Below are positions 1-7,621 of a DNA stretch of 64,000 bases, in pieces (position 1 is the stretch's first letter; each line of letters begins with the position of its first letter). Location: the NCBI RefSeq assembly GCF_018403185.1, contig NZ_BOSE01000001.1:868001-932000 (forward strand), read 5' to 3'. The notes under the pieces were generated by a model. The model did not search any database and was not told the origin of the DNA. It saw only the letters and a program-made list of their open reading frames with translations. Made by a program: the position numbers and the translations under genes. This DNA comes from Paenibacillus montaniterrae (GTDB lineage Bacteria > Bacillota > Bacilli > Paenibacillales > Paenibacillaceae).

Positions 1-418
1 CGCCTTTTTTGGCGATGAGCGGAAAGATATGGCCCGGTCTGCGAAAATGCTGCGGCTTCGTATGCTCATCAATCAGCGCCTGCACCGTCATCGCCCGCTC
101 ATGGGCAGAAATTCCTGTTGTAGTCGAGCTATGGTCGACCGAAACGGTAAAGGCCGTTCCGTGGTAATCGGTATTATGATTGACCATTGGCGGCAAATCC
201 AGCTCTGCAGCCCGCTCCTCGGTAATTGGCGCGCAGACAAGGCCTCTTGCTTCCTTGATCATGAAGTTGATCGCGTCCGCTGTTGCGAATTCCGCCAGCA
301 CTACCAAATCACCTTCATTTTCCCGATCCTCATCATCAACGACGATTACAAGCTTCCCTTGCTTTAAATCCTCAAGCGCCTGCTCGATACTGTCAAACAC
401 AATTTGCTCTTGTTCCAT
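1..418 (-). CDS. ribBA: RibBA, bifunctional DHBP synthase / GTP cyclohydrolase II (3' part missing)
   Basis: The 139 codons in the window form the N-terminal RibB domain, which makes 3,4-dihydroxy-2-butanone 4-phosphate from ribulose 5-phosphate. I read the acidic metal-binding motif [11 protein letters not shown] near residue 30 and the THEHERA-like segment [10 protein letters not shown]. The frame runs off the left edge, so the GTP cyclohydrolase II domain normally found in this family cannot be confirmed here. The ATG at 416-418 has a GGAGGAG ribosome site. It is the third gene of ribD-ribE-ribBA, 23 nt after ribE, in the same order as B. subtilis, and should be controlled by the FMN riboswitch at 2433-2595. 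That it is RibBA rather than RibB alone is inferred from operon order. Confidence 0.93.
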   Translation of the reverse strand, partial: MEQEQIVFDSIEQALEDLKQGKLVIVVDDEDRENEGDLVVLAEFATADAINFMIKEARGLVCAPITEERAAELDLPPMVNHNTDYHGTAFTVSVDHSSTTTGISAHERAMTVQALIDEHTKPQHFRRPGHIFPLIAKKG

Positions 419-441
419 GCTGTTTCACTCCTCCTCGCAGT

Positions 442-1098
442 TTACATAAAGCCGTGCTCTTGCAAAAATGCTGCCGATAGCTTCGATTGCTTGCCTGCCT
501 CTCTAGCTTGAAAGCCTAGCAAATGCTCAACGTATTTGCCGATAATATCGCATTCGATATTAACAATTTCTCCTGGCTTGCGGTATTGCAGCGCGGTTTG
601 CGCCAATGTATGCGGGATAATCGATACAGTGACCGCTTCTTCTGCAACATCGACAACGGTTAAGCTGATGCCGTCTATCGTAATGGAGCCCTTCGGGATA
701 ATATAGCGCAGCTGCTCACGATCATGCAGCTGCAGCGTATAAACGACAGCGTTGCTATCCTCGTAGCTCGACTTGATCGTTGCCAAGCCATCCACATGCC
801 CCTGCACAATATGTCCGCCGAAGCGGGAGCCGATCTGCATCGCTCGTTCAAGATTAACGGCTCCGCCCTTTTTTAACGAGGACAGCGAGCTGCGACGGTA
901 GGTTTCCGGCATAACATCAGCAGTGAAGCTGGAGCTGTTGAAGCTAGTAACAGTCAAGCAAACTCCATTAACCGAGATACTGTCGCCAAGCTTCACCTCC
1001 TCAAGCACCTTGCTCGCCTGGACAGTGAGCAGCATCGCTTCCCCTTTGCTCGTTACATGGCTAATATGGCCAATCTCTTCTATTAAACCTGTAAACAT
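442..1098 (-). CDS. ribE: Riboflavin synthase, alpha subunit
   Basis: A protein of 218 aa that dismutates two 6,7-dimethyl-8-ribityllumazine molecules into riboflavin and the pyrimidinedione. It begins with the diagnostic MFTGLIEE and has two lumazine-binding repeats, residues about 1-95 and 96-195. The first carries NGVCLT and the second GHVDG and DGISLTVV, as expected for this internally duplicated trimeric enzyme. Its length is normal. It lies between ribD (21 nt upstream) and ribBA in the riboswitch-controlled operon. The start has an AAGGGGGA ribosome site. Confidence 0.96.
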   Translation of the reverse strand: MFTGLIEEIGHISHVTSKGEAMLLTVQASKVLEEVKLGDSISVNGVCLTVTSFNSSSFTADVMPETYRRSSLSSLKKGGAVNLERAMQIGSRFGGHIVQGHVDGLATIKSSYEDSNAVVYTLQLHDREQLRYIIPKGSITIDGISLTVVDVAEEAVTVSIIPHTLAQTALQYRKPGEIVNIECDIIGKYVEHLLGFQAREAGKQSKLSAAFLQEHGFM

Positions 1099-1119
1099 AT
1101 CACTTCCCCCTTGCTTGCG

Positions 1120-2226
1120 CTATTGCTGGCTGCTTGAATAGCGCGGGTAGCCGATAATACGAATATCTTCACCAACTTGCGCCACTTCTACCTCTTCCAG
1201 CGTATAAGCGTCCTGCATCAGCTCAACACCCGCCATATCGAAGAGCGCAGGCGAATCGGCGCCGCCGACAATTTTCATTCCATAGTAAAGCACCAGCTTG
1301 TTTACGAAGCCTGCTTGCAGCATCGCTCCATTAAGCTTGCCGCCGCCCTCCAGCAAAATCGAGCTGATTTCATGCTCGCCAAGCCATTGCATAGCTGCGT
1401 GAAGATCGACTTGCTCGCCAGCACCACAGCGAACGACCGTAACGCCATATTGCTGCAGCTGTTGTTCGTGATCGCGACTTGCAGCTTCGGTTGTGAGCAC
1501 AATTGCCCGCTGTCCGCTATGCTGAATTACTTTGGCGCTCGCAGGCGTCCGCAGCTTGGCATCGACAATTATCGGGATTGGCTGCTTTGCTTCCACCTCG
1601 AGTCTCGTTGTCAAGGATGGATCGTCCTGCAGCAGAGTATTGACGCCAATCATAATCGCTTGATGCTGATGGCGCAGCGTGTGTACCTCAGCGCGTGCTG
1701 TAGCGCCGCTAATCCATTGCGAGCTCCCCGTTTTCGTAGCTAGCCGCCCGTCCAGAGTGGAGGCTGATTTCAAGGTTACGAAAGGCCGCTTCGTCGTAAT
1801 GTAGTGATTGAATATTTCATTCAGCTTTTTGGCGCGAGCCTCAAGCACACCTACCTTCACTTCTATGCCCGCCTGCTGTAATACCTTGATGCCACTTCCC
1901 GCCACGAGCGGATTCGGGTCCAGTGCGGCTACAACGACACGGCTAATGCCGCGTTCAATAAGCAAATTTGCACAAGGAGGCGTTTTTCCGAAGTGGCTGC
2001 ATGGCTCCAGCGTGACGTAAGCAGTTGCGCCTATCGTTCGTTCTCCTGCCATTTTTACAGCCTGGACCTCGGCATGCGCTTCTCCCCGCTGCAAATGCGC
2101 GCCCATTCCGACAATACTGCCATCCATCGTAATGACGCAGCCAACAACCGGATTAATTCCCGTTTGACCGATCGCTTTACTTGCCATTGAGATGGCCAAA
2201 TCCATGTAGTATTCGTCATTGATCAC
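1120..2226 (-). CDS. ribD: RibD, bifunctional deaminase/reductase of riboflavin synthesis
   Basis: It deaminates the GTP-derived diaminopyrimidine and then reduces the ribosyl side chain with NADPH. The N-terminal cytidine-deaminase-like domain has the zinc motif HAEVQAV (about residue 51) and PCSHFGKTPPC (about 75-85). The reductase domain fills residues 150 to the end (LKSASTLDGRLA, ILLEGGGKLNGAM). I chose the GTG at 2224-2226, giving MINDEYYMDLA, because homologues begin close to the EYYM motif. An in-frame GTG at 2235 is possible. The ATG at 2298 lies upstream of the riboswitch terminator and is very unlikely. No good ribosome site precedes the GTG except the G-run of the terminator stem. 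First gene of the rib operon. Confidence 0.93.
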   Translation of the reverse strand: MINDEYYMDLAISMASKAIGQTGINPVVGCVITMDGSIVGMGAHLQRGEAHAEVQAVKMAGERTIGATAYVTLEPCSHFGKTPPCANLLIERGISRVVVAALDPNPLVAGSGIKVLQQAGIEVKVGVLEARAKKLNEIFNHYITTKRPFVTLKSASTLDGRLATKTGSSQWISGATARAEVHTLRHQHQAIMIGVNTLLQDDPSLTTRLEVEAKQPIPIIVDAKLRTPASAKVIQHSGQRAIVLTTEAASRDHEQQLQQYGVTVVRCGAGEQVDLHAAMQWLGEHEISSILLEGGGKLNGAMLQAGFVNKLVLYYGMKIVGGADSPALFDMAGVELMQDAYTLEEVEVAQVGEDIRIIGYPRYSSSQQ

Positions 2227-2236
2227 TTCGATCACA

Positions 2237-2275
2237 ACAAAAAACCCCCAAACGGCAAACTGCCATTCGGGGGGA
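2237..2275 (-). terminator. Intrinsic terminator of the FMN riboswitch expression platform
   Basis: On the minus strand a strong stem (CCCCCGAATGGCA pairing with TGCCGTTTGGGGG, 3-nt loop GTT) is followed by TTTTTT, immediately upstream of the ribD start. In FMN riboswitches of Firmicutes, FMN binding favours such a terminator. A weaker stem followed by T residues lies at about 2408-2430, right after the aptamer, so there may be two candidate termination points. Confidence 0.85.
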
Positions 2276-2432
2276 GAACGTAAAAGTTTCGACAACAAAC
2301 AAACATAGATCCACCTGTATTTTAAAATAAAGGCGCTATGTCACTTGTGAAATTGTGCACATATCATACACAAAATAAGCCTGCTTTATCCGTATGCGAA
2401 AAAAAGCCTACGAAGCAGCTTTGTCAAAAAAT

Positions 2433-2595
2433 TCTCCTTCTCCCATCCAGACTTTACTGTCGGTTCTAGACTTGCACTAGATCAGCCAATTCATCGTTAT
2501 CAATAAATTGGGTCACGGACTTACGTGAGAGAAGCGTTGCTGCTTCTCTCACAGATCACCGCCGGTTGGGACTTTCACCCGACCCCGAAGGAGCT
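2433..2595 (-). promoter_or_regulatory. FMN riboswitch (RFN element)
   Basis: The minus strand reads as a canonical RFN aptamer. The 5' arm CTTCGGGGTCGGGTGAAAGT is followed by CCCAACCGGCGGTGA, a variable hairpin (TGTGAGAGAAGCAGC and its partner), AGTCCGTGACCC, a second variable stem, then TGATCTAGTGCAAGTCTAG, ACCGACAGTAAAGTCTGGATG and GGAGAAGGAG closing the P1 stem. It sits in the ribD leader, with a strong terminator further down, so transcription of ribD-ribE-ribBA should fall when FMN is abundant. Confidence 0.97.
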
Positions 2596-2617
2596 TGCTT
2601 ATTATTCGATTGTTATT

Positions 2618-2646
2618 ACTTTAACATTAAACCTCGTAAACTTCAA
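2618..2646 (-). promoter_or_regulatory. Probable SigA promoter of the rib operon
   Basis: Reading the minus strand, TTGAAG (2641-2646) and TAAAGT (2618-2623) are separated by 17 nt, about 25 nt upstream of the FMN aptamer. The -35 box overlaps the last codons of ppiB, so the rib operon promoter would sit in the end of the upstream gene. Assigned by consensus only. Confidence 0.5.
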
Positions 2647-3058
2647 CTGTTTCCATTTGCGAGCCATTAGACAGCGCATCAACAAACTCCATGCCTTTGG
2701 CAACCTTGCCAAAAACAGTATGCTGTCCGTCCAGATGCGGCTGCGGCTGATAACAAATGTAAAACTGGCTGCCGCCAGTGTTGCGGCCAGCATGCGCCAT
2801 TGCCAGCGTACCGCGCTCATGCTTGTTCGGATTGATTTCACAGTTGATTGTATAGCCTGGACCGCCAGTGCCGCGTCCTTCAGGACAACCACCCTGCGCG
2901 ACAAAGCCAGGGATGACACGGTGGAAAATCAGACCATTATAAAAACCGCTGTTAGCAAGCTTTTCGAAATTGGCAACCGTGTTCGGTGCATCCTTCTCAA
3001 ATAGGTCAAGTACAACCTCGCCGCCTGCAGCTAATTTAATTTTCGCTTGTTTTGCCAT
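2627..3058 (-). CDS. ppiB: Cyclophilin-type peptidyl-prolyl cis-trans isomerase
   Basis: A single-domain cytoplasmic cyclophilin of 143 aa that catalyses prolyl isomerisation during protein folding. Visible family motifs are [13 protein letters not shown] (the catalytic Arg lies in FHR), [19 protein letters not shown] and [11 protein letters not shown]. There is no signal peptide. It lies between lysA and ribD, the same place as ppiB in B. subtilis. No terminator separates it from the rib leader, so some read-through into the riboswitch is possible. Confidence 0.95.
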   Translation of the reverse strand: MAKQAKIKLAAGGEVVLDLFEKDAPNTVANFEKLANSGFYNGLIFHRVIPGFVAQGGCPEGRGTGGPGYTINCEINPNKHERGTLAMAHAGRNTGGSQFYICYQPQPHLDGQHTVFGKVAKGMEFVDALSNGSQMETVEVYEV

Positions 3059-3110
3059 TCATCACATCTACCTTTCTTCTTCTGATAACATAACGTTACC
3101 AATTTCCAGC

Positions 3111-4442
3111 CTATTTCGCAAGTGAAGATTTTTGCAGACGCTCAGGAATTACATCATTGCATACGATATTGTCAAGCGACTCGCGTTGAACAACGAGATC
3201 TGCTTGACCATCCTTGACAAACACAACCGCTGGACGACGAATACGGTTATAGTTGCTCGCCATCGCATAGTTGTATGCGCCTGTACAGAATACAGCCAGC
3301 AAATCGCCAGTTTTAGCTTCTGGCAGCTTCAAATCCCAAATCAGCATATCGCCGCTTTCACAGCATTTGCCCGCGATTGATACGAGTTCTGTCGCTTCCT
3401 CATTAGCACGGTTAGCCAAAACCGCTTCATACTGCGATTGGTAAAGTGCAGGACGCGGATTATCTGTCATACCGCCATCAACCGCCAAATATTTGCGCAC
3501 GCCAGGAATGTTTTTGCTTGTGCCTACCGTGTAAAGCGTCGTACCTGCATCGCCAACCATGCTGCGGCCTGGCTCAACCCAAATTTCAGGCCATGCATAA
3601 TCTGCTGCCGTAAAGTTGGATTTGATCGCATCGGCAATCGCATTTACATATTCAGCAATCGGCAATGGAGAATCGCCTTCAACATAGCGAATGCCGAAAC
3701 CGCCGCCAACATTGATGACCGAGAATAGAATGCCCAGCTCGTCGCGAATTGCAACAGCAAACTGTGTAACCTTCTCAACAGCCATGCGGAAGCCTTCTAC
3801 CTCGAAAATTTGCGAGCCGATATGAGAATGAACGCCAAGCAGCTTCAAATTGGCCAGCTGGCTAGCCTGCACCACTGCCTCGCGCGCAGAGCCATTGCCA
3901 AGGTCAAAGCCGAACTTGGAGTCCTGCTGTCCAGTAGAAATATAGTCATGTGTATGCGCCTCTACGCCCGGTGTAATGCGCAGCAATACGTTCACAACAT
4001 TATTTTTCTTAGCTGCAAGCTCATCCAGCATATGAAGCTCGATGAAGTTGTCCACTACGAAGCAGCCAATCCCCACTTCAAGCGCCATATTAATTTCTTC
4101 CTCGGTTTTATTGTTGCCGTGGAAGTGAATGCGCTCTGCCGGGAAGCCTGCTTGAATAGCTGTATACAGCTCGCCGTCGGAAACGACGTCAAGCGACAGG
4201 TTCTCCTGCTCGGCCAACACGCACATTGCTTTTACAGAAAAAGCTTTGCTGGCATAAGCAACCTGAAACTTCAAGCCTGTTTTAGTAAATGCATCTACAT
4301 ATTCGCGCGCGCGCTGACGCACAAGCGCCTCATCTACAATGTATAGTGGCGTGCCGAATTTCGCTGCCAAATCTGCAACATCTACGCCACCGATTTCCAA
4401 GTGACCGTTATCATTAATTTTACTTGTTCCGTGTAAATACAT
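3111..4442 (-). CDS. lysA: Diaminopimelate decarboxylase
   Basis: The PLP enzyme (443 aa, fold type III) that decarboxylates meso-diaminopimelate to lysine, the last step of lysine synthesis. The PLP lysine is in VAYASKAFSVKA. HSHIGSQI, the glycine-rich GGGFGIRY (phosphate binding), EPGRSMV and the C-terminal CESGDM plus YNYAM segments match the family. The ribosome site is GAGGGG. In B. subtilis lysA also follows the spoVA operon. Meso-DAP is also a cell-wall and cortex component, so this branch point matters in sporulation. Confidence 0.96.
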   Translation of the reverse strand: MYLHGTSKINDNGHLEIGGVDVADLAAKFGTPLYIVDEALVRQRAREYVDAFTKTGLKFQVAYASKAFSVKAMCVLAEQENLSLDVVSDGELYTAIQAGFPAERIHFHGNNKTEEEINMALEVGIGCFVVDNFIELHMLDELAAKKNNVVNVLLRITPGVEAHTHDYISTGQQDSKFGFDLGNGSAREAVVQASQLANLKLLGVHSHIGSQIFEVEGFRMAVEKVTQFAVAIRDELGILFSVINVGGGFGIRYVEGDSPLPIAEYVNAIADAIKSNFTAADYAWPEIWVEPGRSMVGDAGTTLYTVGTSKNIPGVRKYLAVDGGMTDNPRPALYQSQYEAVLANRANEEATELVSIAGKCCESGDMLIWDLKLPEAKTGDLLAVFCTGAYNYAMASNYNRIRRPAVVFVKDGQADLVVQRESLDNIVCNDVIPERLQKSSLAK

Positions 4443-4557
4443 TTTCCCCTCATCTTTCCTCTATCGATATAGATAGACCCATTTTTATCATTACTAACAG
4501 TATACCTTAAATCGAAATGATGACGAAATGGATATTTTCGCAACTAGTTTGTATTTT

Positions 4558-6297
4558 TTAGTTTGTGCCATCATTATCCTGTTTCTGTTCATCATCGATT
4601 GGCATCCGCTCCGACTGCTGCGGCTTCATAATATTTGGTCGAGTACGATTATACAACACTGGCTTGCGAATGAGAATATTTATAGCAGATTTTAGATCAA
4701 AAGGAATGAGCGGCCACAGGTATGGGCGGTTGACAGAGCGCTCCATCGCCAGGGCGACCGTAATCACTGTCGCTGGAATGATCAAGCCTGCAAGCCCAAA
4801 CGCTGTTACAGTTATAATGAGCAGCAGCCTTACGAGACGATTGGCGAGTCCGAGCTCATAGCTCGGTGTGGCGAACATGCCGACTGCCGCAACGGCCATA
4901 TAAAGGATGACCTCATTGACAAATACCCCTGTCTGCACAGCGATATCGCCAATGAGAATTGCGGCGACAAGCGACATGGCCGTTGCCAGCGAGGTTGGCG
5001 TATGAACGGATGCCATCCGCATCAGGTCAACCCCGATTTCTGCTATTAAAAATTGCAGCACCAGTGGAATTGCTCCTGTTTCCTTAGGTCCGAGAAAGTT
5101 CAAAAACTCTGGCCGGTATTCCGGAAACTGCACAAACAGCAGCCAAAGCGGCAGCAGCAGCAAGGAGCTAATTATACCAAGGAACCTTACCCATCGCAAA
5201 TAAGAACCAACGAGCGGCGTTTGCCTGTTTTCTTCCACATGCTGCATCAAATCGGCATAGGTTGCAGGCAGCGTCATGACACTTGGCGATGTATCGACAA
5301 AAATAGCAATTGCACCTTCCAGCAAATGAGAAGAGACGGTATCCGGACGCTCGGAATAACGGACGAGCGGGAACGGATTCCAGCCGCGCTTAATCGTTGC
5401 TTCTTCAAGCTGCTTGTCGGCAAGCGGCAAGCCGTCAATTTTGATCATTTCAATCTTGCGCTTAACCTCCTGCAGCAGCTGCTTGTCGACAATGTCGTCG
5501 ATATAAGCGATACAGACATCGGTTTTCGTCCGCGCCCCTACGCGTAGCAGCTCATAGCGCAGCTTCGGGTCCTTCAATCTGCGCCGCACGAGCGACACAT
5601 TTACCATCAAAGTCTCATTAAAGCCGTCTCTGGAGCCGCGAACGACCTTTTCCAGTGAAGGCTCCTCCAGACCGCGAGCCGGGAAGTTGCGCACCTCTAT
5701 CGCCAGCGCAACAGGCTCCCCGTCTACGAACAAGGCGCATTCTCCGCCCATAACCGATGCCAGAATCAAGTGCCAATCATCTTCCTTACGCACCTGCGCA
5801 GATGGAATATAATATGTAAAGAAGCTTTCCAACGCATCTGCTGCAATCTGATGCGCCTGCAAAAACGACAGCCGCTTCAGCACCTCCAGCATAATGGACG
5901 AATTAACAAGCCCGCTCATAGACAGCATCGCAATCCGCGTATGGCCAATCTTCATTTCTCTGACCGCAATATCAAAGCTTGTTTTATAGCCGATATCTGC
6001 CTCAAGCCGCTGCAAAATTTCATCGAGCGAGGTAGGAATCGGCTCCTTGGGCGCAGTTTGCATCTGATCCTTCTGCTGCCCTTGCTTTTGCTGGCTCCCT
6101 TGCTGCTTTTCCTGATCCCCCTGCTCTCCTGCCTGCCCCTTCTCTGGAGAAAGCCAAACGCCCTTCTCGACAATATTGCGGTAGCCAGAGCGGCTAGGGT
6201 CAAGCTCCTGCTCTTCAATAGACTGTGAAGACAGCTGCGATGGATGAAATGATGAATGCCCCTCCGTTGGTTGCTGTTGATCCTGATCCTTCATCAT
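4558..6297 (-). CDS. spoVAF: SpoVAF, GerA-family spore membrane protein
   Basis: A GerA/SpoVAF-family protein (579 aa) that in other Bacillales acts with the spore germination machinery in the inner spore membrane. The core has the family's N-terminal domain (LVNSSIMLEVLKRL, ALFVDGEPVA), followed by five or so membrane segments between about residues 375 and 525 (FLGIISSLLLLPLWLLF, ILYMAVAAVGMFATPSYELG) and a short C-tail. An N-terminal extension of about 90 residues is rich in Gln, Lys and Gly and makes it longer than the roughly 490-residue B. subtilis protein. The ATG at 6295-6297 is 8 nt from GGAG; a GTG two codons earlier is closer to it. Third gene of a spoVAA-AB-AF operon. Confidence 0.88.
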   Translation of the reverse strand: MMKDQDQQQPTEGHSSFHPSQLSSQSIEEQELDPSRSGYRNIVEKGVWLSPEKGQAGEQGDQEKQQGSQQKQGQQKDQMQTAPKEPIPTSLDEILQRLEADIGYKTSFDIAVREMKIGHTRIAMLSMSGLVNSSIMLEVLKRLSFLQAHQIAADALESFFTYYIPSAQVRKEDDWHLILASVMGGECALFVDGEPVALAIEVRNFPARGLEEPSLEKVVRGSRDGFNETLMVNVSLVRRRLKDPKLRYELLRVGARTKTDVCIAYIDDIVDKQLLQEVKRKIEMIKIDGLPLADKQLEEATIKRGWNPFPLVRYSERPDTVSSHLLEGAIAIFVDTSPSVMTLPATYADLMQHVEENRQTPLVGSYLRWVRFLGIISSLLLLPLWLLFVQFPEYRPEFLNFLGPKETGAIPLVLQFLIAEIGVDLMRMASVHTPTSLATAMSLVAAILIGDIAVQTGVFVNEVILYMAVAAVGMFATPSYELGLANRLVRLLLIITVTAFGLAGLIIPATVITVALAMERSVNRPYLWPLIPFDLKSAINILIRKPVLYNRTRPNIMKPQQSERMPIDDEQKQDNDGTN

Positions 6298-6330
6298 GAA
6301 CACCTCTCCTCTTTTATAAACATTTCTGGC

Positions 6331-6759
6331 CTACCATTGGAACAATAGCCAGTCAACAAGCGAGCCCGTTAACTTTCCCAGCACCATGGCCATCATCAAA
6401 GCGACCATCGCTGCCGAAAGCCGCAAGCGCTTGGCCAATATCGGCAGCACATTCATAACCTCGGTCAGCGCCGCTGCCAGCATGCCGACAAACATACCGT
6501 TGAATAAGCCTGACAGCGTACTGGTTGCAACATAAGGCAGCTTGATGCCGAGGTCGAAAAAATCAGCAACCGTAAAATATAGCGCCCCGCTAATGACAGC
6601 AGCCTCGAATACAAAGGACAGGTGGTAGGCATTTGAAAGCTGGGCAAGTCTGGGAATCAAGTCAAATATGACGAGCAAGGCGACAAAGCTCGTACCGACG
6701 ACGATCCCGCCAGCTAGCGCTAAGAACACGGTAGTCGCGACTAAAGCTGCATTAATCAT
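6331..6759 (-). CDS. spoVAB: Stage V sporulation protein AB
   Basis: An integral membrane protein of 142 aa with four or five hydrophobic segments (AALVATTVFLALAGGIVVG at the N-terminus, SGLFNGMFVGMLAAALTEVM in the middle, VALMMAMVLGKL near the end). The sequence and position fit SpoVAB, a component of the spoVA locus needed for dipicolinic acid uptake into the forespore in the family as a whole. The exact function of AB is not established. Its start overlaps the end of spoVAA by 8 nt and has a GGAGGAG site, so the genes are translationally coupled. Confidence 0.87.
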   Translation of the reverse strand: MINAALVATTVFLALAGGIVVGTSFVALLVIFDLIPRLAQLSNAYHLSFVFEAAVISGALYFTVADFFDLGIKLPYVATSTLSGLFNGMFVGMLAAALTEVMNVLPILAKRLRLSAAMVALMMAMVLGKLTGSLVDWLLFQW

Positions 6760-7405
6760 AGCCCTCCTCCCCTACAGATTGCCGCTCCCGCTTGCCTCGA
6801 TTGCGAATTTCCTCTGCAATAACGTAGGTATTTACATTTTCCTGGTACATAAACATTTCCACTTCCAACGGATTGGGCTCTTCATTGAATTTCTTTTTGA
6901 AAATATGATTGAAAAAGAGCACCATGCCAGCCCCAACACCTATCGAATACGGAATTTGGAACCAAAGCGGATGATCGACATGCTCCCCTGTAATAAGCTC
7001 TACGATACGGATATGAGTATCCTTCATATTGACATCGGCGTGGAAATTCATAAGCGTCAAGCCAGAGCCGCAAAACAGCAGCAGCCAGCAAATAACGAGC
7101 AGCAAATAGCGCGGCTTGCCAACCCGTTCAGAAATCATCACCAGTATTTGCGGATCGCCGTATACTTCAATCTGGGCATGCTGCCAGCGCCGCTTGATTA
7201 AATCGATAATTTGCAGCAAATCAATGACACAGCGGTTGCCATCCTGCTGTCGATGCTTGTATACCACCATATTTTTCAATTGCCGCTCAATCGTTTTATC
7301 CTCTACTAAAACATGGGCGGCATCGCTAAGCTTCACTTCCTGAAACTTGCCTATACTGATTCGCTTCTTAAGGCGAAGGTAGATAGAGGTCGATGGAACA
7401 GCCAT
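6752..7405 (-). CDS. spoVAA: Stage V sporulation protein AA
   Basis: A protein of 217 aa with a soluble N-terminal half (about residues 1-105, including IYLRLKKR and VIDLLQIIDLI) and two membrane segments (LLLVICWLLLFCGSGLTLM; PYSIGVGAGMVLFFNHIF), the layout of SpoVAA. I use the ATG at 7403-7405, which is 7 nt from GGAGG. The GTG two codons upstream lies inside the ribosome site. First gene of the spoVA operon. In B. subtilis sigF lies directly upstream; here about 5 kb of accessory DNA separates them. Confidence 0.86.
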   Translation of the reverse strand: MAVPSTSIYLRLKKRISIGKFQEVKLSDAAHVLVEDKTIERQLKNMVVYKHRQQDGNRCVIDLLQIIDLIKRRWQHAQIEVYGDPQILVMISERVGKPRYLLLVICWLLLFCGSGLTLMNFHADVNMKDTHIRIVELITGEHVDHPLWFQIPYSIGVGAGMVLFFNHIFKKKFNEEPNPLEVEMFMYQENVNTYVIAEEIRNRGKRERQSVGEEGYD

Positions 7406-7499
7406 AGGCACTCCTCCTCTAAAATGTGGATAACCTCATCTTAGTATGAGCAAAGCCTGGATTTTTATCCTCTCGCTGGCAGGACGAAAACAAAAAGGA

Positions 7500-7546
7500 A
7501 AGAAAAAAACACCCCAATTGCCAGATCAACTCTAACAATTGGGGGA
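7500..7546 (-). terminator. Intrinsic terminator after the collagen-like gene
   Basis: On the minus strand CCCCAATTG pairs with CAATTGGGG across a 16-nt loop and is followed by TGTTTTTTTC. It lies 75 nt past the stop of the collagen-like gene and upstream of spoVAA. Confidence 0.8.
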
Positions 7547-7621
7547 CGGTACAGCCAGCAATCGAGCTCTCTAAGCCAACACAATAAAGCACACCAATGC
7601 TGTCTGCCATTTCGAATTGGA

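Noticed and set aside
2227..2298. N-terminal extension of RibD to the ATG at 2298
   Set aside because: It would place the start upstream of the riboswitch terminator, and the added residues are not family-like.
2401..2432. Second terminator right after the FMN aptamer
   Set aside because: Only a 4-5 bp stem precedes the T-run. Kept as a remark in the terminator entry rather than as a feature.
3810..4346. 178-codon plus-strand frame opposite lysA
   Set aside because: Shadow frame of a well-supported gene, with unlikely composition (many Cys, Ile and Arg) and no ribosome site.
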